Below, piece by piece: positions 50,848 to 60,714 of a stretch of 64,000 nt of DNA (its first letter is position 1; every line of letters starts with the position of its first letter). Origin of the DNA: Lepidostoma basale (lineage: Eukaryota > Arthropoda > Insecta > Trichoptera > Lepidostomatidae); contig JAHDVF020000739.1 in assembly GCA_022606425.2 (NCBI GenBank), forward strand, positions 744,001 through 808,000. The letters are read 5' to 3'. Made by a program: the position numbers and the translations under genes. Under the pieces are notes generated by a model. The model searched no databases and had not been told where the DNA came from. It saw only the letters and a list, made by a program, of their open reading frames with translations.

Positions 50848-51351
50848 AACCATCACGCCATTTCCTCGAAAGGGTTGGCAGAGAGAATGGACCGCCACAC
50901 TAATCTATCATTACACACCTCTCAAGATTCCTCTAGATTCATACAGCGAGTCATATATACACACGTCGATTCTTTCGACTTTTAACATGGCCGACATTTA
51001 AAATTTGATTAATTTGATCACGCCATGTTTTTCTCGATCTTCTTCGACTCCGTATTCCATTCACATTGTTGCGGTAGTACATTCTCTCTGCCTACCCCTT
51101 CAGAGAAACGGCGTGTTGGTCTGTTGTTGTTAGTATTGGTTTTACTAAAGGACCATTCCGAAAATGGTAAAGATTTTGAGTGCACCATTTATTTTGCTTC
51201 CAGCTCCAACCCTTCTTTCTTTATCTTTTTCCATGTTTCTATCTCTTGTAAACATGCTTTCTAGATAAATAAATTTAGTAACTTGCCCTAATTTCTCACC
51301 GTTCGCACTTATGTCACATTCCGTCATACATTCTTCCTTTTCGAATACCAT
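50848..51351. mobile_element. L-A LINE fragments, minus-plus-minus mosaic
   Basis: 50848-51068 is a minus 3' end (antisense of NGVEEDREKHGVIKLIKF, RVCIYDSLYESRGIL). 51069-51135 is a plus 3' end (GCGGTAGTACATTCTCTCTG to GGCGTGTTGG). 51145-51351 is minus and encodes TECDISANGEKLGQVTKFIY, LESMFTRDRNMEKDKERRVG, AGSKINGALK, the block just upstream of the usual L-A fragments. Together they contain more of L-A than most copies. Confidence 0.82.
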
Positions 51352-51354
51352 AAC

Positions 51355-52172
51355 TTCTTATTCTTCTTCTTCCTCAGCATATTCCCGTCCACTCCTGGAC
51401 AAAGGCCTCCTCCATTCGCTTCCATGTCACTCTGTCTTGTGCAGACTGTATCCAGGTTGTTCCGAAGTGTCTGTTCAGATCATCCTTCCACCGTAGTTGC
51501 GGTCGCCCTGCACTTCTCTTTGTCGTCCACGGTCTCCAAGTCAGCAGTCTCCTTGTCCATTTTTCGTCTGAGCTTCTGGCTACGTGACCTGCCCATTGCC
51601 ATTATGCATCTAAACCGCATCTCTTGAGATGTAGATATCTTCCACGATAGTGAGGTTACCCTCAGAAAACATCTATCTCATATAATGTGATGTTCTTCTT
51701 ATTGATTATTATTATTTAATTGGTCAGAATTTTTTATTTATTTCGTGTTTTTTTTTTGTTTTTGTCTATTGTTTATATTGAAATTTTTAAATTTCACAAT
51801 TTTATATTCTGTTTAAATAGTTTTTTTGTTGTTTTTGTATTCTAAAATCATAAGCGCTTTGGTTATATACTGTAATGTTTATGACTAAAAAAAAAATTGC
51901 AATTGCCATTTTAGGATCGCCACCCGGTGGATGATGTCAGTGACCTTTGTTTTTTCTCTCACCGTATCGTTTCTGACTCTGTCTCTTAAGCCTAATCCTA
52001 ACATGGCTCTTTCCACGGCTCGTTGGGTCACTCGTAGTTTCTCGGCACTTTGTTTGGACAATGTAACAGTTTCAAGACCATAAGTACCAACTGACAGAAC
52101 GCAGGCTTCATAGACTTTTCGTTTCAGGTTAATCGGTATTTTCGGGTTTTTAAGGATGTAACTCATGTTTCC
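51355..52172 (-). mobile_element. RTE-type LINE C-terminal region, split by an L-B stub
   Basis: 51902-52172: INLKRKVYEACVLSVGTYGL, ETVTLSKQSAEKLRVTQRAV, ERAMLGLGLRDRVRNDTVRE, KTKVTDIIHRVAILKW. 51355-51603 continues RSRSQKLRRKMDKETADLET-type text in one frame (true frame AGHVARSSDEKWTRRLLTWR, PWTTKRSAGRPQLRWKDDLN, EEAFVQEWTGIC) and ends in GAGGAAGAAGAAG. ATTGCCATT is duplicated around the insertion. Confidence 0.9.
51604..51901 (+). mobile_element. Jockey-like LINE 3' stub nested in RTE, 9 bp target-site duplication
   Basis: Plus strand: MHLNRIS, one stop, DVDIFHDSEVTLRKHLSHIM and a stop at about 51672, then a 3' UTR and an A-run (51889-51897). The VDIF.DSE.TLRK.L pattern corresponds to SDVFHISEGTFRRQIL of L-B. 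ATTGCCATT at 51595-51603 and 51902-51910 is exact. Confidence 0.85.
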
Positions 52173-52204
52173 GAAAGCTACCCAGCTTAGTCCAATTCTT
52201 TTTT

Positions 52205-52366
52205 TTAGCTCTGCGTGTATGTTATGATGTATGAATGTAGAGGAATCTAGATAGGTATGTCAGGACAGAGCAGTATGCAGATCCATCCTCAGCCTACCCC
52301 TTCGGATGGCTAGTTAGTTAGTTAGTTAGTTTCAGAAAAATTTCATCGAAAACCAGAACCTACGTG
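52205..52366 (+). mobile_element. L-A LINE 3' stub plus shared 3' flank
   Basis: RVYVMMYECRGI-type text: GCGTGTATGTTATGATGTAT, GAATGTAGAGGAATCTAGAT, end in (GTTA)4. The flank TTTCAGAAAAATTTCATCGA, AAACCAGAACCTACGTGGA after the tail is also found after the L-A stub at 62436-62578. Confidence 0.8.
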
Positions 52367-52516
52367 GACCGTATCGTTTCTGACTCTGTCTCTTAGGCTT
52401 ATTCCTAACATGACTCTTTCCATGGCTCTTTGGGTCACTCGTAGTTTCTCGGCGTTTGGACAATGTTACAGTTTCAAGACCATTAGTACCAACTGGCAGA
52501 ACGCAGGCTTCATTAG
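52367..52516 (-). mobile_element. RTE-type LINE internal fragment
   Basis: Minus strand: NEACVLPVGTNGLETVTLSK, then a 9-base loss, RVTQRAMERVMLGISLRDRV, RNDT. Close to the copy at 31285. Confidence 0.85.
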
Positions 52517-52924
52517 ACATAAATTAAAGTCAATATAAAAGCATATCAATAGCGTGACATTTTCAGATAAAATAATTTGACAACGCTGTTTAATCATTTT
52601 CGGACAGACAGCAAGCGAGTCACCAACCGAAATACGTCGGTGTGACCGTAGCCTAAGAGATATGATCGTTTAATAGAGACCTCCATTATTTGCAGCCTTA
52701 AATTCTGTCCCGAAAGCCATCTGCAACCAAAAAGAGTCGGAGATGCATTATATCAGTGGCTCGCTGTAAGCCTGTCGAGGTTCGTTCGGATTTTACGAGG
52801 TTGTCCGTCAGCTGGGAGCATGCAGATAATATCTATGGCCAGTGAAGCCTCGTGATTGAAATTATCATAAACTATAACATTAATATACTTAGTAAATTGA
52901 AAATAACTATGTTTAATATACAAA
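52517..52924. other. Unassigned spacer
   Basis: No family recognised. Confidence 0.45.
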
Positions 52925-53225
52925 GTATTAAAAAACACGACATGTTTCGGGGGATACCTCCATTTTCAGGTGTAAAAATATAATAAAAACTAAACAAAGA
53001 AAGACTAATATAAAAACGCATTTGAAATTCGATACAATAATTTAAATATAAAAACTAACATGGGTTATTTGTTATAAGTACTAATAATTATTATTTTTTA
53101 TCAGTAAGAACAAATAAATAATATTAAATAATCATAATACATGAATATAATATATAAAATTGTAATTTAGAAAAATAAACATTTGAAAAGACATAAATTA
53201 TTTAAAAATTAATAAATGATTAATT
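52925..53225 (-). mobile_element. H element (ACATGT variant)
   Basis: Minus strand: ACAC-CTGAAAA (52963-52969), hairpin GGAGG-TATC-CCCC, GAAAC (52944-52948), AT, GTC, GTGT. Helix I ACAC/GTGT and helix III AC/GT pair fully; G8 of the core is mutated to A. The body up to about 53225 (GTAATTTAGAAAAATAAACA, TTTGAAAAGACATAAATTAT) matches 61780-61900. Confidence 0.65.
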
Positions 53226-53249
53226 TGCATTTGATTGGGAATGGGAGCT

Positions 53250-53530
53250 TGGGAGATTAAAGAATGGATGAGGGAAGAATGGTTAAGATATATACAAGTA
53301 ATGTGAATGAAAAAAGAAGTCGAGGAAGGCCAAGGAAGACATCGTGACCAAATTAATCAATTACTGAAAGGCGGCCATGTTCGAAGTAGGAACAATGGAC
53401 GAGCGTGCTTGTCACGATGTGTGAATATAGAAGAGGCGCGAGAATTACCCAGGATAGAACAATGTGGCGATCCATCCTCTCTGCCTACCCGTCCGGAGAA
53501 ACGGCGTAATGGTTAGTTAGTTAAAATATT
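53250..53530 (+). mobile_element. L-A LINE 3' fragment (HVRSRNN subfamily)
   Basis: EWMREEWLRYIQV.., KRSRGRPRKT, a 2-codon loss before HRDQINQLLKGGHVRSRNNG, RACLSRCVNIEEARELPRIE, and GGAGAAACGGCGTAATGG with GTTAGTTA. Confidence 0.85.
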
Positions 53531-53635
53531 ATAAATATTGCTGTTTGATTCTTCGTTTAAATTATAATTAAATTATCAACTTTATTAAAAATCAAATCTC
53601 ATAAAAAAAGACATATCTTGATGCAGCCCCCATAC

Positions 53636-53852
53636 TAAAATGTTTTATTTTTAACAAAAATGTTTATCTTTAACGTTTGTTTGTTTTTAACAAAATGTTT
53701 AATATAACTAAATGTTTATTTTAACAAAATGTTTATATAAAAAAATGTTTATTCTTAATAAAGCGTTCATTTTATTTTGTTTTTTTATATTTTAAACAAA
53801 ATCTTTATTTTTAACAAAATGTTCACTTTAACTCAAATGTTTATCTTTAACT
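53636..53852. repeat. Degenerate minisatellite, about 20 bp unit
   Basis: Roughly ten imperfect units of TTTAACAAAATGTTTATCT. Spacing and sequence vary, so it is old. Confidence 0.7.
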
Positions 53853-53918
53853 AGTTCATAAAATGGAGCTACAGCGCCCTTGAGATGATTAATTCATAAA
53901 ATTGGCGCTCTTTAAATC
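53852..53918. repeat. Small inverted-pair repeat with 48436
   Basis: TAACTAGTTCATAAAATGGA, GCTACAGCGCCCTTGAGATG, TTCATAAAATTGGCGCTCT. Confidence 0.65.
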
Positions 53919-54430
53919 ATCAAATTTATTATTAATTATTATTTATTATTATTATTATTAACGAATATAACAACGAATGTATAATATTTCATAAGTGATT
54001 TTCAATGCAGCATTAATCAGATAGAGGTATGTATTGAAATCGCGAACCGCCGTTGTCCGCTAGTGGGGAGACACGGGCTAGGGAGCGGGTGAGGAGATAC
54101 CGTGCAGGGAGCGGGGAGCAGGGAGCAGGGAGCAGCGAGCAGCGAGCGGGCGGGGAGGTGCGAGGGGAGGGCGCATGCACCGCGGCGCAGCGGTCACCCA
54201 GAAGGTCCCATGTCCGATGACCTCCGCGGGCCGCGCAAAAACTGGGACGGATTCCAAGGACCGCGCTCAAGAATGGGGTCTTAGCAATAAAAGGACCCAC
54301 TTTTATATTTTAATCGCGAGGCCTTGCTCCCGCGCTCTCTCCTAGGATCAACTTGAGTATCATTTTTTTAATCGGTGTTCGAAATTTTAAATTCTTACGA
54401 AGACTCTATTTCACTATCTACCATATAAAA
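53919..54430. other. GC-rich patch with GGGAGCA repeats
   Basis: 54050-54260 is strongly GC-rich and contains five to six tandem GGGAGCA-like 7-mers (54100-54145). Open frames on both strands follow from composition. It may be a promoter-like or transposon segment; no match recognised. Confidence 0.45.
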
Positions 54431-54675
54431 AACGACCTTCGTGGCCGAGTGGTAAGTACTTTGACTGCCACCCCAAAGTTCCCGGGTTCGTTTCCCGGCG
54501 ATGGCAGTGTAATGAGGCGCAGAATTCACGTGATAATAAAATGCAATAGATTAGCTACATATCACATGTCACGAGAATCAATATGATAACTATACCCTTT
54601 ACGTCGATCTGGCTTGCGCTGTAATGATGTAAAGAGCGATTCAACAAAATAATAAAAATAGTAATAATAAATAAG
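54431..54675 (+). mobile_element. tRNA-derived SINE S1 with LINE-derived tail
   Basis: CGACCTTCGTGGCCGAGTGG (box A region), CCCGGGTTCGTTTCCCGGCG (box B), TAAAATGCAATAGATTAGCT, CACATGTCACGAGAATCAAT, then CCCTTTACGTCGATCTGGCT, TGCGCTGTAATGATGTAAAG, TTCAACAAAATAATAA. This last ~70 bp is nearly the same as the end of the LINE at 29736-30235. Confidence 0.87.
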
Positions 54676-54744
54676 AGTTATTATTTTAATTCATTCAATA
54701 GAATTTTTATAGAAAATAAGTCTAGGAAGGCCAAGAGTCTAGGA

Positions 54745-54905
54745 TTTAGCTTGTCGCGACAGCTGTTTCGCCAACCCATGTTGGCATCATAAGGTATTAC
54801 AAACAACAGATTTTTTCGTTACACCTGATGATGCCAACATAGGTTGGCGAAACAACTGTCGCGGCAAACTCATAAAAATATATAAAGTGATACGTACAAA
54901 TAAAA
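54745..54905. mobile_element. H element with two opposed hammerhead-like cores
   Basis: Plus core: CTGATGA (54825-54831), extra T, GCCAAC-ATAG-GTTGGC, GAAAC (54849-54853), AACT, GTC (54858-54860). The minus arm at 54751-54793 has the same hairpin with a mutated CTTATGA core. Same sequence family as 27115 and 39483. Confidence 0.7.
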
Positions 54906-54934
54906 GTGTTTCAATTTCAAACATTCATTACTAA

Positions 54935-55160
54935 CAAACTAATTAACCGTCACGCCGTCTCCTCGAAGGGGTAGGCAGAAATAATGACTGCCACACTTTT
55001 CTTTCCTGACATAATTCTGTCACTTCCTCAATATTCATACATCGTGTCATGCACGCACGTCGATTTCTCTGACTCTTCACGTGGCCGACATTCAATATTT
55101 GATTTATTCCTCTATTTCTAGTTCCATTTACATCATTCACATATACTTTTAATTTCATGT
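54935..55160 (-). mobile_element. L-A LINE 3' fragment
   Basis: Minus strand: MKLKVYVNDVNGTRNRG, a 10-residue deletion (RPRKTWHDQ lost), INQILNVGHVKSQRNRRACM, TRCMNIEEVTELCQERKVWQ, SLFLPTPSR. Confidence 0.86.
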
Positions 55161-55234
55161 TTAATACTTTTGTTACATTTTTTTTAAAATAGCAGTTTTG
55201 TGTATAAATTTCTCAAAAACAATTCAAAAAGAGG

Positions 55235-55335
55235 AACACTCCGGGCCACCAAATCACCTTCCAACAATGTTCCCATGAGACGTTAGAGGATAGCCACAAG
55301 AGCTGAACCTCTGGAAGCCAAAAGATTCAAGTTCA
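55235..55335. repeat. Repeat U
   Basis: ACCAAATCACCTTCCAACAA, TGTTCCCATGAGACGTTAGA, GAGCTGAACCTCTGGAAGCC. Third copy of a segment also in the hAT MITE at 20761 and in P1 at 1884. Confidence 0.65.
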
Positions 55336-55640
55336 AGTCGAAGTTTTATGATTTATGGTCACTTTTACATATTTCTTTATATTACTAAAACATAGTCGAT
55401 TTCTTCCTCGCAGGGCTTGCAATAATTGGTTGTTATTGAATATTGTATGATGCATAAATTATCTACAAAAATGTCGGTTTTCTGACCGCACGTTCACGCC
55501 GCTATCTAATAAATCTGTCAGATTCTGCGCGCCTTCTTACCACATTGTTGATTTTAAGGTTTTACAATTCCCTTTGTCTTGTCTTTTGCCATCTCTGGCC
55601 CTTACATTCTTAACTTCACAACCATGAACAATGGATTTGC
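55336..55640. other. Unassigned spacer
   Basis: No recognisable features. Confidence 0.5.
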
Positions 55641-55644
55641 ATAA

Positions 55645-56365
55645 TTGAAATCATATATGGCAGTCTGCAACATTAGCGTGAATGGTGAAAATTTGGAGCA
55701 AGTAGTTGAGTTCGTGTATTTAGGTAGTATGTTTACAAGAGATGGGCGAGTGGAGAGGGATATTGAAAGAAGGGTTGGGGCAGGCAACAATGTGAATGGT
55801 GCACTTAAAGTTGTCATCGCAAACAAAAACCTATCCAAAAAAGCTAGAATGGCAGTGCACAATGGTGTTCTTCTACCGACCCCTATGTATGGAAGCGAAG
55901 CATGGAACTGGCAAAGGAAGGATGAAAGTAGAATAAATGCAGTAGAAATGAGATCTCTTAGACGAATGTGTGGATACTCTATGTATGATAGAGTGTCGAA
56001 TGAAAATATAAGAAGTGAATGCGGTGCGAACGATGGTGTCATGAACAAAATAATGAAAGGATCATTAAGATGGTTTGGACATATGGAAAGAATGAATGAA
56101 GAAAGAATGGTAAAAAAATTATATGGTAATGATGTAAATGGTAACAGAAATAGAGGAAGACCGAGGAAAACGTGGCACGAGCAAATAAATCAAATATTGA
56201 ATGTCGGCCATGTGAGGAATCAGAGAAATCGACGCGCGTGCATGACACGATGTATGAATGTTGAGGAAGCGAGAGAAATATGTCAGGAAAGAAAAGTGTG
56301 GCAGTCCATTCTTTCTGCCTACCCCTTCGGGGAGACGGCGTGATGGTTAGTTAGTTAGTTAGTTA
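55645..56365 (+). mobile_element. L-A LINE ORF2 C-terminal region, best preserved copy
   Basis: Open frame 55645-56343, 232 aa, no stop or frameshift. Residues 10-60: ISVNGENLEQVVEFVYLGSM, RVERDIERRVGAGN..NGAL. 68-90: ARMAVHNGVLLPTPMYGSEA. 99-110: AVEMRSLRRMCG. 139-150: GSLRWFGHMERM. 170-186: RGRPRKTWHEQINQIL. 196-217: RRACMTRCMNVEEAREICQE. The end is AYPFGETA and TGA, then TGG and (GTTA)4. This is the post-RT C-terminal domain of a LINE ORF2; RT and endonuclease are absent. The Met is not the native start. The intact frame suggests a young insertion. No 3' UTR besides the tail. Confidence 0.93.
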
Positions 56366-56575
56366 GAAATCATATATTTTTTCTTGCCTAAAATGCTCTT
56401 TCTGATACAGGATGCATAAATACGAATTTTATGTCTTAATGTTTTAGACGGCTGTGTATTCTGCGATTATGTTAATTTTGCCAAGTAAATTTTATAAATG
56501 CGTTATTATTAAAGGAAATATAAACTACAAACTGACTGATATTGTTTTGAAAATGTGTTTGTAGTTTTTATTATT
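56366..56575. other. Unassigned AT-rich spacer
   Basis: No recognisable features. Confidence 0.5.
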
Positions 56576-56690
56576 AACTAGCTGACCCGGCAACGCTTCG
56601 CTATTGCTATATTAGAGTATATAAATACACCCAATATATATTAAAGAAATACAATTAAAGTTCAATATCAATGATTTTATTGGATAAAAT
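56576..56690 (-). mobile_element. Helitron-like 3' terminal fragment
   Basis: On the minus strand it ends GCGTTGCCGGGTCAGCTAG, a CTAG terminus with the adjacent T expected for Helitrons. The pair at 10558-10672 extends the similarity over about 100 bp. The terminal hairpin is not convincing. Confidence 0.45.
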
Positions 56691-57402
56691 GACATGTGTA
56701 TAGGTGTAAGAATGTGTGTATCCTAATTCAGTTCATATCTTTAAAACATTTGTTTAATCCAAGCAAACTTGCTGTGAACTTGAATAATACTAATGTGAAT
56801 TGAACAATTGAAGGCTGGGCATTACCAAGGTGGCAAGTTTACAAAAAGTCTGAAATGAGTTTTTGATGCCAATTGGTCTTAAACATAGCTGTGCAAAAGC
56901 GCGTTATGATTTAATAATATAGTGTAGTTAAAACGTTACCCTAAAGATGCCACCCAAAAAAAAGTTAATATTTATCTTTTTCAGCTTTATTTTTAAACCA
57001 TTTTTGTAACGTCCAGTCTTAATTTTTTCCTTAATATTTTAAGTGAAATTAAAAAAACAAATAAATATACTATATCACATTTGCATAAAACATTCATACA
57101 TATACCATTCAAGGTCATAATAATGCTCTTAGAAATACAATGTTTAGAGAAACAAAACTCTTGATTTTGATGTCCATTAGATGAAGCTAATAATGCACAT
57201 TCACTTAACCAATGACGAAATTTGTAAATTTGTGTGATGTCTGAAATATACATTGAATCAATTCTCCTTTGGAGTGTGATTCTACAGAAATCAGTTGATA
57301 ATTTAAAGCATTCATTCCATACAATGAACTTTCATTGTTGCAGAATTTTACCCATTCCAGAAATATTTAAAATGTTGAATGTAGGTGTTTCAATGTTTTG
57401 TA
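56691..57402. other. Unassigned AT-rich stretch
   Basis: No recognisable features; small minus ORF 57253-56993 without family resemblance. Confidence 0.45.
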
Positions 57403-57870
57403 TCATCATCATCATGAGTCTATATCCGTTCACTCCTGGGCGTAGGCCTCCTCCATCTGATTCAATGTCTGTCGATCCTGGGCAACACGCATCCAATGTC
57501 GTCCCTCCATCGAAGTTGAGGACGTCCTGGGTTTCAGGTTACAGTACATCTATCATCAGGGCTGCGAGCGGCATGCCATTTTAGCGCTGCCACTCTTCCG
57601 ATGATGTCCGACACTCCTGTTCTGCCTCTAATAGTGGAATTAAACCAATTAATCCAACCTGTACATACCATTTCAAAATTAGTTCATAAATATAACAATC
57701 TGTCTTGCACATATCAAGGTGTGGGATCCATACATGCCAGTATCTTAGTATCTTGCGTTGCGTGCCCCATCTCACGACATCTTCCACCTTGGAGATATCG
57801 TGGATAGCCGTGTTCCTCACCCTATCTCAAAGAGTCTTTCCTGGTATCATCCTTAGCGTCGGCATCTCTG
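57403..57870 (-). mobile_element. L-D LINE post-RT fragment
   Basis: Minus strand: MPTLRMIPGKTL, stop (CGA to TGA), DRVRNTAIHDISKVEDVVRW, GTQRK, an 8-base duplication, then WHVWIPHL; further 3' (57560-57420) the text is strongly decayed but ends near EE.YAQEWTDIDS before ATGATGATGATG. Its 5' part (57717-57870) is the piece amplified in the tandem array. Confidence 0.8.
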
Positions 57871-60714
57871 CAAAAATCAAATAATTATATTAAAATGAGC
57901 AGTATATAAAAAAAAAAAACACTGGCGTGGGAACGTCAGACCATTTGGAAATGTTATATTACTGGATTTTTCCAACTGAGGCAGCTAATGCTGTATGTAA
58001 GAATATGTTTACCTATCACAGCATAACAGAGAAAAACTAAAACAGCTGAAGTAAATCGTCTAATCCAAAAGATATTATAGGTTATCGCCCTGCCAGAACA
58101 ATTTTACATTAAAATAACATTATTAAAATAGATTATACCAATTCATAGAATTGTGAGGTGTGGGATCCATACATGACAGTATCTTGCGTTGCGTGCCCCA
58201 TCTCACGACATCTTCCACCTTGGAGATATCGTGGATAGCCGTGTTCCTCACCCTATCTCAAAGAGTCTTTCCTGGTATCATCCTTAGCGTCGGCATCTCT
58301 GCAAAAATCAAATAATTATATTAAAATGAGCAGTATATTAAAAAAAAACACTGGCGTGGGAACGTCAGAACATTTGGAAATGTTATATTACTGGATTTTT
58401 CCAACTGAGGCAGCTAATGCTGTATGTAAGAATATGTTTACCTATCACAGCATAACTAAAACTAAAACAGCTGAAGTAAATTGTCTAATCCAAAAGATAT
58501 AGGTTATCGCCCTGCCAGAACAATTTTACATTAAAATAACATTATTAAAATAGATTATACCAATTCATAGAATTGTGAGGTGTGGGATCCATACATGCCA
58601 GTATCTTGCGTTGCGTGCCCCATCTCACGACATCTTCCACCTTGGAGATATCGTGGATAGCCGTGTTCCTCACCCTATCTCAAAGAGTCTTTCCTGGTAT
58701 CATCCTTAGCGTCGGCATCTCTGCAAAAATCAAATAATTATATTAAAATGAGCAGTATATAAAAAAAAAAACACTGGCGTGGGAACGTCAGAACATTTGG
58801 AAATGTTATATTACTGGATTTTTCCAACTGAGGCAGCTAATGCTGTATGTAAGGATATGTTTACCTATCACAGCATTTTTTTTTTTCAGAGAAAAACTAA
58901 AACAGCTGAAGTAAATCGTCTAATCCAAAAGATATAGGTTATCGCCCTGCCAGAACAATTTTACATTAAAATAACATTATTAAAATAGATTATACCAATT
59001 CATAGAATTGTGAGGTGTGGGATCCATACATGCCAGTATCTTGCGTTGCGTGCCCCATCTCACGACATCTTCCACCTTGGAGATATCGTGGATAGCCGTG
59101 TTCCTCACCCTATCTCAAAGAGTCTTTCCTGGTATCATCCTTAGCGTCGGCATCTCTGCAAAAATCAAATAATTATATTAAAATGAGCAGTATATTAAAA
59201 AAAAAACACTGGCGTGGGAACGTCAGAACATTTGGAAATGTTATATTACTGGATTTTTCCAACTGAGGCAGCTAATGCTGTATGTAAGGATATGTTTACC
59301 TATCACAGCATTTTTTTTTTTCAGAGAAAAACTAAAACAGCTGAAGTAAATCGTCTAATCCAAAAGATATAGGTTATCGCTCTGCCAGAACAATTTTACA
59401 TTAAAATAACATTATTAAAATAGATTATACCAATTCATAGAATTGTGAGGTGTGGGATCCATACATGCCAGTATCTTGCGTTGCGTGCCCCATCTCACGA
59501 CATCTTCCACCTTGGAGATATCGTGGATAGCCGTGTTCCTCACCCTATCTCAAAGAGTCTTTCCTGGTATCATCCTTAGCGTCGGCATCTCTGCAAAAAT
59601 CAAATAATTATATTAAAATGAGCAGTATATTAAAAAAAAAACACTGGCGTGGGAACGTCAGAACATTTGGAAATGTTATATTACTGGATTTTTCCAACTG
59701 AGGCAGCTAATGCTGTATGTAAGAATATGTTTACCTATCACAGCATAACTAAAACTAAAACAGCTGAAGTAAATTGTCTAATCCAAAAGATATAGGTTAT
59801 CGCCCTGCCAGAACAATTTTACATTAAAATAACATTATTAAATAGATTATACCAATTCATAGAATTGTGAGGTGTGGGATCCATACATGCCAGTATCTTG
59901 CGTTGCGTGCCCCATCTCACGACATCTTCCACCTTGGAGATATCGTGGATAGCCGTGTTCCTCACCCTATCTCAAAGAGTCTTTCCTGGTATCATCCTTA
60001 GCGTCGGCATCTCTGCAAAAATCAAATAATTATATTAAAATGAGCAGTATATTAAAAAAAAAACACTGGCGTGGGAACGTCAGAACATTTGGAAATGTTA
60101 TATTACTGGATTTTTCCAACTGAGGCAGCTAATGCTGTATGTAAGAATATGTTTACCTATCACAGCATAACTAAAACTAAAACAGCTGAAGTAAATTGTC
60201 TAATCCAAAAGATATAGGTTATCGCCCTGCCAGAACAATTTTACATTAAAATAACATTATTAAAATAGATTATACCAATTCATAGAATTGTGAGGTGTGG
60301 GATCCATACATGCCAGTATCTTGCGTTGCGTGCCCCATCTCACGACATCTTCCACCTTGGAGATATCGTGGATAGCCGTGTTCCTCACCCTATCTCAAAG
60401 AGTCTTTCCTGGTATCATCCTTAGCGTCGGCATCTCTGCAAAAATCAAATAATTATATTAAAATGAGCAGTATATTAAAAAAAAAACACTGGCGTGGGAA
60501 CGTCAGACCATTTGGAAATGTTATATTACTGGATTTTTCCAACTGAGGCAGCTAATGCTGTATGTAAGAATATGTTTACCTATCACAGCATAACTAAAAC
60601 TAAAACAGCTGAAGTAAATTGTCTAATCCAAAAGATATAGGTTATCGCCCTGCCAGAACAATTTTACATTAAAATAACATTATTAAAATAGATTATACCA
60701 ATTCATAGAATTGT
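57717..60714. repeat. Tandem array, seven units of 422-439 bp
   Basis: GTGGGATCCATACATG starts units at 57721, 58160, 58582, 59017, 59452, 59874 and 60297. Each unit has about 150 bp of antisense L-D LINE and about 270 bp of AT-rich DNA. Units are nearly identical. Units 3 and 4 carry CAGCATTTTTTTTTTTCAGA (435 bp type); units 2, 5, 6, 7 carry CAGCATAACTAAAACT with AAATTGTC (422 bp type); unit 1 is a third form. No coding capacity; the shared LINE frame has a stop in every unit. Confidence 0.95.

Noticed and set aside
54013..54300. 95-residue minus ORF rich in Arg/Pro/Ala
   Set aside because: It lies in a GC-rich patch where all frames stay open, with GGGAGCA 7-mer repeats; no recognisable domain.
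56344..56365. Telomere-like TTAG repeats
   Set aside because: Insect telomeres are TTAGG pentamers. These are four-base GTTA repeats and always follow the L-A LINE stop codon, so they are retrotransposon tails.
57717..60714. CRISPR-like array
   Set aside because: Units are over 400 bp and nearly identical throughout, without short repeats and unique spacers, in eukaryotic DNA.
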